Positions 22,162 to 27,818 of a DNA stretch of 27,818 nt are shown piece by piece; positions within the stretch are counted from its first letter, which is position 1, and each line of letters opens with the position of its first letter. The stretch is from JAAAOZ01 sp964496595. Lineage in GTDB: Bacteria > Chloroflexota > Anaerolineae > B4-G1 > SLSP01. The stretch spans positions 1-27,818 of the forward strand of contig CAZCAI010000053.1 of assembly GCA_964496595.1 (NCBI GenBank). Reading direction: 5' to 3'. A program made the position numbers and the translations under genes. The notes under the pieces are model-generated. The model was given only the letters and a program-made list of their open reading frames with translations, did not search any database and was not told the DNA's origin.

Positions 22162-23616
22162 GTGAATAACACACAGAAGCACAGAGCAGTTCTCAAATAT
22201 GCCCTCAGCTTGATTTTAAGTTTGCTATTCTTACACTACTTCGAGACCCACGCCATCGCAGCATCCCTCACATCCGCTGGACAGCCCCAAGCCGAGCGCC
22301 CCCCGGTGGAAGACATAGAAGACTTCATCATCTTCTTACCCCTTGTCAGCCGGAACTACAGTGACTCCCTCACGATAACGACATCGATTCTCCCCAACGA
22401 TCCCTACTACGAGGATCAATGGGCGCTGGGTAAGATTGGAGCGCCACAAGCGTGGCAAGAGACCAAGGGCGAAAACATCCTTATCGCTGTCTTAGACACC
22501 GGCGTTGATTTCGGTCACGACGATCTAAGCGCCAAGCTCCGCGACGACCTCGACCGCGATTTTGTGAACGAGACCCACACCGCTCAGGATGATCACGGCC
22601 ACGGCACCCACGTCACCGGCATCGCCGCCGCCGCCACCAACAATGAGGAAGGGATCGTCGGACTGGGTTGGGAAACTGAGATTCTGCCGCTCAAAGTGCT
22701 GGATAGCCAGGGCAGAGGCGCGCTCTCCGATGCCGCCCAAGCGATCTATTACGCGACGAACATGGGCGCCGAAGTGATCAACATGAGCTTCGCTACCGAC
22801 CCTGACTATCATCTCCAATGCTCGGATGTCCCCATTCTGGTAGAAGCGCTCGCCTACGCCTACGAGCACGGCGTCGTGGTCGTTGCGGCGGCGGGGAACG
22901 ACGGTCAAGACGCCCACAATGTTGTGCCCGCCAATTGCCCCTACGTGCTCGCCGTGGCCGCCACCAAATCCGATGACGACATCGCATCCTTCAGCAACTA
23001 CGGCGCCGAGATCGACTTGGCCGCGCCCGGCGTCAGTATCTACAGCACCTACCACAATAACCGGTACAGCTACAAAAGCGGCACCTCGATGGCCGCGCCC
23101 TTCGTCAGTGGCCTGGCCGCTCTCCTCCGCAACAAGTACTCCGACTACACCCCCGATCACGTAGCCGCCGCGATGCAGGAGAACGCCCTGGACTTAGGCG
23201 ACGCGAGTTGGGACCCCATCTACGGCGCGGGGCGCATCGATGTGGGCGCCGCCATCCTGAACGGCGCCTCCGTCATCTCCGAAAGCTACCGCTCCCCCGC
23301 CCTCCACCCGACAACCGACACAACCAAGGCCCCCGCCGCTATGCTCGCGACGACACCCAACGCCGGCTACATCCCCGGCCGCCTCATCGTTCGCCTGGCC
23401 GACGCCGCCGCCCAGAAGCGCCTAAACGCCCGGCAAACCACCTATCAGATCGCAAACATCAGCCCCTTCATCACAACATCCACAGAGTTCACAGAAGAGA
23501 TCGTCCGCCTGGAAGTATCACCGGGACAAGAGCAACAAGTGGCGCGGGAGTTGCTGGCAAGCGGGATCGCCGCCGCCATCCACTTCGATTACAAGGTCAG
23601 TCTATCGATGCCATAA
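22162..23616 (+). CDS. Secreted subtilisin-like (S8) serine protease with C-terminal prodomain-like module
   Basis: A 484-residue exported peptidase. A hydrophobic signal (about 13-36) is followed by 'IIFLPLVSRNY', a linker motif common in Chloroflexota exoproteins. The S8 catalytic domain has the full triad: Asp112 in 'AVLDTGVDFGHDDL', His147 in 'HGTHVTGIAA', Ser309 in 'GTSMAAPFVSG', with oxyanion Asn246 in 'AAAGNDG'. Residues about 402-482 ('GYIPGRLIVRLADAAA' to 'SGIAAAIHFDYKVSL') resemble the Fervidolysin-type prodomain that normally precedes the catalytic domain; no such domain is visible between signal and catalytic core. I chose GTG 22162 because GAGG lies six bases upstream. An in-frame TTG at 22150 overlaps that site. 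It has its own promoter. Confidence 0.88.
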   Translation: MNNTQKHRAVLKYALSLILSLLFLHYFETHAIAASLTSAGQPQAERPPVEDIEDFIIFLPLVSRNYSDSLTITTSILPNDPYYEDQWALGKIGAPQAWQETKGENILIAVLDTGVDFGHDDLSAKLRDDLDRDFVNETHTAQDDHGHGTHVTGIAAAATNNEEGIVGLGWETEILPLKVLDSQGRGALSDAAQAIYYATNMGAEVINMSFATDPDYHLQCSDVPILVEALAYAYEHGVVVVAAAGNDGQDAHNVVPANCPYVLAVAATKSDDDIASFSNYGAEIDLAAPGVSIYSTYHNNRYSYKSGTSMAAPFVSGLAALLRNKYSDYTPDHVAAAMQENALDLGDASWDPIYGAGRIDVGAAILNGASVISESYRSPALHPTTDTTKAPAAMLATTPNAGYIPGRLIVRLADAAAQKRLNARQTTYQIANISPFITTSTEFTEEIVRLEVSPGQEQQVARELLASGIAAAIHFDYKVSLSMP

Positions 23617-23647
23617 CAACGGGGGCTGATCTTGAGGACTTAGGAAA

Positions 23648-23947
23648 CAAAAAACAGCGCCGGCGACTCATATCGCCGGCGCTGTTGCTATAAAAGAGGT
23701 GAAGTCTCAAGACTTTCAGGTACTCTACAGTTTCTGATAACTTACTTACTTCCACTCCGTGGGAGATACTTACGTTGGTTCCCAGTGAGTTGATTCTTTC
23801 GGCAACTGACCGCTTACCAGCTTCCTGATATTGCTACCTTTCGACTGATTTATGGCTTCCGTTATTTCTAACATCCGCCACTTACCAACTTCGGCTTCTT
23901 TTCAGTTATCTTCTCTGTATTTCTCTTCAATCTTGAGACTTCTTGTT
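23648..23947 (-). ncRNA. Candidate structured non-coding RNA of about 300 nt, class not recognised
   Basis: No reading frame of note exists here, yet a perfect promoter precedes it and a strong terminator ends it. The predicted start (about 23947) is five bases before the 5' strand of a perfect 12-bp helix pairing 23931-23942 with 23701-23712. Inside it nest UACAG/CUGUA (23915-23919 with 23726-23730) and GAUAACU/AGUUAUC (23904-23910 with 23736-23742), separated by a purine internal loop AGAA/AGAAA. Further in are a GAAA-capped hairpin (23861-23872) closed by GGC/GCC, and a stem CACU-GGGA/UCCC-AGUG (23753-23787). A 15-base motif, GAAGYUGGUAAGYGG in the RNA, occurs twice (23878-23892 and 23810-23824), differing by two pyrimidine changes. 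I see no RNase P, tmRNA or SRP signatures; a 6S-like RNA cannot be excluded. Confidence 0.7.
23649..23686 (-). terminator. Terminator of the candidate ncRNA (also end of the subtilase unit)
   Basis: AACAGCGCCGGCGA (23653-23666) and its exact complement (23673-23686) form a 14-bp stem with a 6-base loop. On the minus strand it runs into TTTTTTGTTT. On the plus strand the T-run is poor, but the hairpin lies 36 bases past the subtilase stop and may help end that transcript. Confidence 0.9.
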
Positions 23948-23953
23948 ACTCTC

Positions 23954-23982
23954 ATTATAGGGAAGATAAGGGGGTTTGTCAA
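23954..23982 (-). promoter_or_regulatory. Perfect consensus promoter of the candidate ncRNA
   Basis: Minus strand TTGACA (23982-23977), 17-base spacer, TATAAT (23959-23954). Both hexamers and the spacer match the sigma-70 optimum exactly, the only such case in the window. Confidence 0.9.
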
Positions 23983-24020
23983 TAGTTTCTAAGAATTTCT
24001 AATAATTTCGCCTTACCTGT

Positions 24021-24587
24021 TTATCGATCCGATTGGTGAACGGCCGGCCGCGATGTTTCACCCGCGAGGCGATCCTCGTGCAGCGCTGCGACGAACATCA
24101 ACGAGGAGAGGCGATTGACGTAGGCCAGGTTCGGCTCACCGATGTTCGATTCCACCGCCGTCAGCGCCACCAGGCGACGCTCCGCCCGCCGCACGACGGT
24201 CCGCGCGACGTGGCACGCGGCGCCGGCCACCGAATCCCCCGGCAGCACAAAGCCCTTCAGCGGCGGCAAATCGCGCTCCAGCTCGGCGATCAACGCCTCT
24301 AACCAGGCCACATCCTCCTTCGCAAGGCCCGCGTATTGCTCGCGCGCGGAGGATTCCGCCGAAAGATGGGACATCAGCCGATAGAGATGGCGCTGCACCA
24401 CAGGAAGCTGTTGCTTTAGCAGCGGCGCCTGCGCCAGGGAGCGCGCCAGCCCAATCGCGCTGGTCGCCTCGTCCAACATTCCAATCGTATCGATCAATAC
24501 GTCGCTCTTGAGCACCCGCTCCTCCGCGGCCAGCCGCGCCGTATCGCCGCGATCCCCCCGCCCGGTGTAAAATTTCGTCTTGCTCAT
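24021..24587 (-). CDS. PduO-type cob(I)alamin adenosyltransferase
   Basis: Transfers the adenosyl group of ATP to cob(I)alamin to make coenzyme B12. The 188-residue protein begins with the ATP-binding 'KFYTGRGDRGDT' (TGxGDxGxT family motif). It continues with 'DTIGMLDEATSAIGLAR', and carries 'CHVARTVVRRAERRLVAL' with the conserved Arg/Glu of the corrinoid/ATP site, then 'YVNRLSSLMFVAA'. These are the three conserved PduO blocks. ATG 24587 is chosen because AAGGGAG lies five bases upstream; the GTG at 24593 would sit on that site. No other B12 gene is nearby and no cobalamin riboswitch is visible upstream. The candidate ncRNA begins about 70 bases downstream with its own promoter. Confidence 0.92.
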   Translation of the reverse strand: MSKTKFYTGRGDRGDTARLAAEERVLKSDVLIDTIGMLDEATSAIGLARSLAQAPLLKQQLPVVQRHLYRLMSHLSAESSAREQYAGLAKEDVAWLEALIAELERDLPPLKGFVLPGDSVAGAACHVARTVVRRAERRLVALTAVESNIGEPNLAYVNRLSSLMFVAALHEDRLAGETSRPAVHQSDR

Positions 24588-24598
24588 ATTCACTCCCT

Positions 24599-24650
24599 TG
24601 AAAATTATGAATTATGAATTGCGAATGGTGAATTGCGAATGGCAAATGAT
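24599..24650. repeat. GAATTGCGAATGGTGAATT-type repeat tract
   Basis: About five imperfect copies of a 9-12 base word (AATTATGAATT, GAATTGCGAATGGTG, GCGAATGGCAAATG) lie immediately upstream of the adenosyltransferase ribosome binding site. Confidence 0.75.
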
Positions 24651-24759
24651 ATGGCTCTATTTTAGCAGAGTTCAGGAAATTTACAGATCTGCACCGCCCC
24701 AAAATATCCATTCGCACATACTGCATCTGCTATATCTGCGCCATCTGCTGATTCTCTGA

Positions 24760-24787
24760 TTGACATTTCCCTCAAAGCTGATAAAAT
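24760..24787 (+). promoter_or_regulatory. Promoter of a short transcription unit upstream of hisG
   Basis: TTGACA (24760-24765), 16-base spacer, TAAAAT (24782-24787). The start is expected near 24794-24795. Confidence 0.7.
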
Positions 24788-24793
24788 CGCCAT

Positions 24794-24951
24794 AATGCTG
24801 ACAAAAACACTCGTTGCGCAGTGGCATCATACCTTTCAGAACCGACGCCGACCTGGGTGAGCGGTCTTTGGAGGTTGTGAAGCACGCAAAAAGACGCCAC
24901 AAGCAGCACAGAAAGCCTTTTAAGCCCCCCGGTCATCGGGGGGCTTTTTTT
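24794..24951 (+). ncRNA. Short terminated transcript: small RNA or his-operon leader candidate
   Basis: About 155 nt lie between the promoter above and the terminator at 24922-24951. A 21-codon frame (24795-24860, MLTKTLVAQWHH then TFQNRRRPG) starts almost exactly at the predicted first base and contains two adjacent His codons after a Trp. The gene 300 bases downstream is hisG. This recalls a leader peptide controlling attenuation, but two His codons are few compared with classical his leaders. Local pairing includes CACT/AGTG inside ATGC/GCAT (24795-24825 region) and GTCTTT/AAAGAC (24864-24895 region). No T-box signature is seen. An independent small RNA is equally possible. Confidence 0.45.
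24922..24951 (+). terminator. Rho-independent terminator
   Basis: AGCCCCCCG (24923-24931), loop GTCAT, CGGGGGGCT (24937-24945), followed by seven T's. Confidence 0.95.
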
Positions 24952-24977
24952 GTCAGCAAATAGTCAACAGATGATAG

Positions 24978-25180
24978 GGGATGGTTCACTTTCCAGGATA
25001 ATTAGGTTTACACTCTGTCAGCGACTAAAGTCCCTTCGAGAGGCGCTGCGCGCCAAGCATCCTCCTTCGAGGATGCGATAGGCCGTCTGCGAAGGCAGAC
25101 GGTTGGCCGCCAGGCCTTTCCCGGGTACTTCAGTGCCCGTAGAGGAAAAGTAAAGTGTCAACCTATTTCTGAACCATCCC
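24978..25180. mobile_element. MITE-like element, 203 bp, with 8-bp flanking duplication
   Basis: The outer ends are a perfect 11-bp inverted repeat: GGGATGGTTCA (24978-24988) and TGAACCATCCC (25170-25180). An inner pair, AGGTTTACACT (25004-25014) and AGTGTCAACCT (25154-25164), matches at 10 of 11 positions. GATGATAG flanks both sides exactly (24970-24977 and 25181-25188), as expected of a target duplication. The interior encodes no protein and is a chain of hairpins: GGCGC/GCGCC (25042-25054), GCATCCTC/GAGGATGC (25057-25076), CCGTCTGC/GCAGACGG (25083-25102), CGGGTAC/GTGCCCG (25122-25139). An 8-bp duplication fits several IS families; I cannot name one. Confidence 0.8.
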
Positions 25181-25203
25181 GATGATAGCAGATAGAAAAG
25201 TAT

Positions 25204-25246
25204 AATCCGCTCATTCGCAGATTCGCCCATTCGCTCATTCGCTAAC
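25204..25246. repeat. ATTCGC word tract upstream of hisG
   Basis: Four copies of CATTCGCNNATTCGCC-like words end a few bases before the hisG ribosome binding site. Confidence 0.75.
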
Positions 25247-25264
25247 TTTTCCCAGGAGGAAACT

Positions 25265-26293
25265 ATGACCCGTGGAGATATTCGCATTTCCCTGCCCAGC
25301 AAGGGCCGCCTGGCCCAGGACGCCGAGGCGTTCCTGGCGGCGTGCGGCCTGACCATTGATAAGCCTAATCCACGCCAGTATGCCGCGCGCTTCCGCGAGC
25401 TGCCGGGCGTGACGGTGCTCTTTCAGCGCCCCACCGATATTGTCGTCAGCACGCGCGAAGGTAGCGTTGATTTTGGCATCACCGGCTTGGATGTGACCGC
25501 CGAGTATGGCGGCGACGCCGACGCGATCTTAGTGTTGCACGAGGCGCTCGGCTTCGGCGGCTGCCGGCTGAGCGTGGCCGTGCCGGAGGCCTGGCGCGAT
25601 GTGCATACCGTGGGCGATCTCACCCTCTACGCGCGCGGGATGCCGCAGCCCTTGCGCGTCGCGACGAAGTTCAAGCATCTCACCCGCGCATTCTTGGAGG
25701 AGCACCTCGACGCGCCCTACACGCTGGTCGAGGCCGAGGGCACGCTGGAGATCGCGCCGGCCATCGGGTACGCCGACTGCATCGTCGATCTCGTCTCCTC
25801 CGGGCAGACGCTGCGCGATAATCGCATGCGCCTGCTGGAGGACGGCGTCATCCTGCGCTCGCAGGCCGCGCTCATCGCCAACCGCGCCCGGCTCGCCGCC
25901 CGCCCCGACGTGCTCGAGGTCGCCCGTCTGCTGCTAGAGTACACGGAAGCGCATCTCCGCGCGCAGGAGCACGTCTTAGTCACCGCCAATATGCGCGGCG
26001 AATCGCCCGAGGCCATCGCCAGGCGGATGTTCGCCCAGGCGGTGCTCGGCGGCCTGCAAGGCCCCACCATCTCCCACGTGATGGCGCCGGGCGGCACGGC
26101 CAACAGTTGGTACGCGGTGCAGATCGTCGTGCGTCGCACCGATCTCTCGGCGGCCATCGCCGAACTGCGGGCCATCGGCGGGAGCGGCGTGGTCGTCACG
26201 CCGGTGACCTATATCTTCGAGGAGGAGCCGGAACGCCTCAGCGCGATGTTGGCGGCGGTGCAATCAGCAGATGGAGCAGATGGAAGCAGATAA
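25265..26293 (+). CDS. hisG: ATP phosphoribosyltransferase (long form)
   Basis: Catalyses the first step of histidine synthesis, joining ATP and PRPP. The 342-residue protein has 'RISLPSKGRLAQDAEAFL' at the N terminus, 'VDFGITGLDVTAEYG', and the PRPP-loop region 'LVEAEGTLEIAPAIGYADCIVDLVSSGQTLRDN'-like sequence (the E-G-xxE-xAP-xxGxAD-xIVD-xxxTGxTL signature with S for T). A C-terminal regulatory domain (about 225-330, ending 'SGVVVTPVTYIFEEEPERL') marks it as the long, histidine-inhibited HisG that works without HisZ. ATG 25265 has AGGAGG five bases upstream. The last ten residues (QSADGADGSR) are encoded by CAGATGGAGCAGATGG repeat words that continue past the stop codon. hisD follows. Confidence 0.93.
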   Translation: MTRGDIRISLPSKGRLAQDAEAFLAACGLTIDKPNPRQYAARFRELPGVTVLFQRPTDIVVSTREGSVDFGITGLDVTAEYGGDADAILVLHEALGFGGCRLSVAVPEAWRDVHTVGDLTLYARGMPQPLRVATKFKHLTRAFLEEHLDAPYTLVEAEGTLEIAPAIGYADCIVDLVSSGQTLRDNRMRLLEDGVILRSQAALIANRARLAARPDVLEVARLLLEYTEAHLRAQEHVLVTANMRGESPEAIARRMFAQAVLGGLQGPTISHVMAPGGTANSWYAVQIVVRRTDLSAAIAELRAIGGSGVVVTPVTYIFEEEPERLSAMLAAVQSADGADGSR

Positions 26294-26312
26294 TTCAGCA
26301 GATGAAGCAGGT
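26264..26312. repeat. CAGATG word tract spanning the hisG stop codon
   Basis: About five imperfect copies of GCAGATGGA/GCAGATGAA run from the last hisG codons into the gap. The same words occur in complement at 24720-24752 (CATCTGC). Confidence 0.75.
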
Positions 26313-26333
26313 TGGAACTACCTTAGTCTTGAG

Positions 26334-26411
26334 GTGCAACACACTTGCACTGGAGGAAGGACAGTCTTTACGCATTATATGCCTGGTAATCAGTCCAAAA
26401 GTGCGTTGCAC
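26334..26411. repeat. Short inverted-repeat element in the hisG-hisD gap
   Basis: GTGCAACACACTT (26334-26346) and AAGTGCGTTGCAC (26399-26411) pair at 12 of 13 positions around a 52-base interior. No flanking duplication is obvious. It may be a relic of an insertion or a foldback in the hisG-hisD transcript. Confidence 0.5.
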
Positions 26412-26448
26412 ATCAGAGCTTTCCACAAATAGATGAGGACGCTGCCGC

Positions 26449-26502
26449 GTTATTCGCAATTCATCATTCTAAATTCGCAATATTCGCAATATTCGCAATT
26501 TA
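26449..26502. repeat. ATTCGCAAT tract upstream of hisD
   Basis: At least five copies of ATTCGCAAT or close variants, partly exact (ATTCGCAATATTCGCAAT), end just before the AAGGAG of hisD. Confidence 0.85.
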
Positions 26503-26517
26503 CACAAGGAGACAACT

Positions 26518-27818
26518 ATGCTGAAAATTTACGAAACAGTCGAAGAGGCCCAGGAGATTTTACAACGCCGCCAGATGTTGACGGTGGCGGATGTGCCGGA
26601 GGTGGTGTTGGCGGGGATCGAGCGCGTTTTTGGCGAGCCGCTGACGCCGGAGGCGGCGGTGGCGCGGTTGTTGGCCGAGGTGCGCGAGCGCGGGGATGCG
26701 GCGGTGCGCGATTGGACGGCCCGCATCGATGGGCTGACGATTGACGCCTTGGAGGTTCCGCCTTCCGAATGGAAAGCGGCCTACGACGCGCTCGATTCTG
26801 AGTTACGCGACGCGCTGGAATTCGCCGCCGAGCGTATCCGCGATTTCCACGCCCGGCAGCCCATCCCCGATTGGACGACGACCGAGATGGGCGGCGTGGT
26901 CGGCCAGCGCTTCACGCCCATCGAGCGGGCGGGCGTCTACGTACCGGGCGGCACCGCGCCGCTGCCCTCCTCCCTGCTGATGACGGCCATCCCCGCGCAG
27001 GTCGCCGGCGTCGATGAGATCATCGTTTGCACGCCGCCGGGCCGGCCCGACGGCGCGGTCGATCCCACCATTTTGGCGGCGGCGCACATCGTCGGCGTGG
27101 ATCGGCTCTTCCGCGTGGGCGGCGCGCTCGCCGTCGCGGCGCTGGCCTTCGGCACGGGGAGCATCCCGCGCGTGGACAAAATCGTGGGCGCGGGCGGGCT
27201 GTTCACTACCATCGCCAAGCGCCAGGTCTACGGGATCGTGGGCCTCGACGGACTGGCCGGTCCCACCGAGACGATGGTCATCGCCGATGAAGCAGCGAAT
27301 CCCGCCTGGGTGGCCGCCGATCTGCTGGCGCAGGCCGAGCACGACGTGTTGGCGACCGCGATCCTGCTCACGCCCTCGCGCGCGCTGGCCGAGGCGGTGC
27401 AGGCCGAGGTAGAACGGCAAGTCGCCTCGCTCTCGCGCGGCGAGGTGCTGGCGACGTCGCTGGCGGGCCAGGGCGGCATCGTGCTCACGCCGGACTTGGC
27501 GACGGCGGCCCGCGCAGCCGATGCGTTCGCCGCCGAGCATCTCTGCCTCGCCGTGCGCGATCCCCAGGCGTTGATGGGGCAAATTCGCAACGCCGGGGGC
27601 TTTTTCTTGGGCGAGCACTCCTGCGAGGTGCTGGGCGATTACGTCGCCGGGCCGAGCCACGTCATGCCGACGGGCGGCACCGCGCGCTTTGCCGCGCCGG
27701 TCAATGTGCTGGACTTCGTCAAGCTCAGCAGCATCATCGCCTTGGATGACGCCACCGCGCAACAGATCGCGCCCGTGGCCGCGCGCATCGCCCGCGCCGA
27801 ATCGCTCACCGCGCACGC
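26518..27818 (+). CDS. hisD: Histidinol dehydrogenase (3' end cut by window)
   Basis: Oxidises L-histidinol to L-histidine with two NAD+, the last step of the pathway. 433 codons are visible and the frame is still open at the window edge. Motifs in order: 'VGQRFTPIERAGVYVPGG', 'PSSLLMTAIPAQVAGV', 'FGTGSIPRVDKIVGAGG', 'GLDGLAGPTETMVIAD', 'LLAQAEHD' (Zn ligands Gln and His), 'AAEHLCL' (catalytic Glu-His pair) and 'GDYVAGPSHVMPTGGTARF' (Zn ligand Asp). The final visible 'ESLTAH' contains the last Zn-ligand His, so only a few residues are missing. ATG 26518 has AAGGAG six bases upstream. Most HisD proteins are about 430 residues, so this one is of normal length. It follows hisG by 224 bases. Confidence 0.95.
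   Translation, partial: MLKIYETVEEAQEILQRRQMLTVADVPEVVLAGIERVFGEPLTPEAAVARLLAEVRERGDAAVRDWTARIDGLTIDALEVPPSEWKAAYDALDSELRDALEFAAERIRDFHARQPIPDWTTTEMGGVVGQRFTPIERAGVYVPGGTAPLPSSLLMTAIPAQVAGVDEIIVCTPPGRPDGAVDPTILAAAHIVGVDRLFRVGGALAVAALAFGTGSIPRVDKIVGAGGLFTTIAKRQVYGIVGLDGLAGPTETMVIADEAANPAWVAADLLAQAEHDVLATAILLTPSRALAEAVQAEVERQVASLSRGEVLATSLAGQGGIVLTPDLATAARAADAFAAEHLCLAVRDPQALMGQIRNAGGFFLGEHSCEVLGDYVAGPSHVMPTGGTARFAAPVNVLDFVKLSSIIALDDATAQQIAPVAARIARAESLTAH

Larger units (their letters stand above)
24588..25264. other. Gene-poor region between the adenosyltransferase gene and hisG
   Basis: These 677 bases hold, in order, a short-word repeat tract (24599-24650), CATCTGC words (24720-24752), a promoter-leader-terminator unit (24760-24951), a MITE-like element with flanking duplication (24970-25188), and ATTCGC words (25204-25246) ending at the hisG ribosome binding site. 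No ordinary protein gene is present. Confidence 0.7.

Noticed and set aside
23648..23947. RNase P RNA, tmRNA or SRP RNA
   Set aside because: I see no P4-like universally conserved RNase P segments, no tRNA-Ala-like ends of tmRNA, and no GGAAGCAGC-type SRP loop.
24021..24587. Cobalamin riboswitch control of the adenosyltransferase gene
   Set aside because: The upstream region is short-word repeat and shows no B12-box-like sequence.
24794..24951. T-box riboswitch before hisG
   Set aside because: The conserved AGGGTGGNACCGCG box and stem I features are not seen.
26449..26502. Tandem ATTCGCAAT copies as a CRISPR array
   Set aside because: The units are only about 9 bases, abut each other without unique spacers, and no cas gene is near.
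26803..27816. Long open frame on the minus strand opposite hisD
   Set aside because: It has no recognisable motif, is rich in Arg/Gly/Ala/His as expected for GC-rich antisense frames, and fully overlaps a clear hisD.

Overview
The window is a bacterial chromosome segment of moderately high GC with dense, mostly minus-strand coding. It most resembles a member of the Chloroflexota, perhaps Anaerolineae-like. This is an inference from several signs: secreted proteins with LysM, PA14 and Pro/Thr-rich linkers, an 'FLPLVSRNY' linker typical of secreted proteins in that phylum, a GerW/YtfJ-family protein in a non-endospore context, a group III-type phosphofructokinase, and junctions filled with degenerate short-word repeats. 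No rRNA, phage or CRISPR array is visible.

Layout. 1-522: the 3' end of a CpaF/TadA-type secretion ATPase, ending at a terminator. 653-2925 (minus): ytfJ-like gene, phosphofructokinase, methyltransferase. 3277-3678 (plus): small LysM protein with a strong leader hairpin and a bidirectional terminator. 3790-8314 (minus): hutI, rluD-like, tlyA-like, AI-2E-family permease and tRNA-Pro(GGG), the tRNA with its own promoter. 8472-9773 (minus): lytic-transglycosylase-like secreted protein with a clear promoter. 9935-16062 (minus): argS, dcd, a ThyX-related gene and rpiB, then a DNA methyltransferase fused to a degenerate nuclease-fold domain, overlapping an sbcD-like nuclease gene. 16165-19312 (minus): two tandem paralogous ATP-grasp ligases and an esterase. 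19463-20314: class II aldolase. 20469-21797 (minus) and 22162-23616 (plus): divergent secreted LysM-PA14 and subtilisin-like proteins, each with a good promoter. 24021-24587 (minus): PduO-type adenosyltransferase. 25265-27818 (plus): hisG and hisD, the latter cut by the window edge.

The most interesting non-coding signal lies between 23648 and 23982. A perfect consensus promoter (TTGACA, 17 bp, TATAAT) on the minus strand is followed by a purine-rich, protein-free transcript of about 300 nt. Its ends pair in a 12-bp helix that begins at the predicted start site, further helices nest inside it, and it ends in a 14-bp terminator hairpin with a U-tract. I do not recognise the class. Just beyond the adenosyltransferase gene there is a second short transcription unit (promoter at 24760, terminator at 24951) that could be a small RNA or a his leader. 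It is followed by a 203-bp MITE-like element with 11-bp perfect terminal inverted repeats and a perfect 8-bp flanking duplication.

Other points of note: a tandem ATP-grasp plus esterase operon with no function I can assign; a DNA methyltransferase-SNase-like fusion coupled to a nuclease; a subtilase whose prodomain-like module is at the C terminus; an ArgRS whose HIGH signature reads TIGS; and a ThyX-related protein beside dCTP deaminase. All assignments are from reading the sequence and from recalled family knowledge; no database search or RNA-folding program was run.
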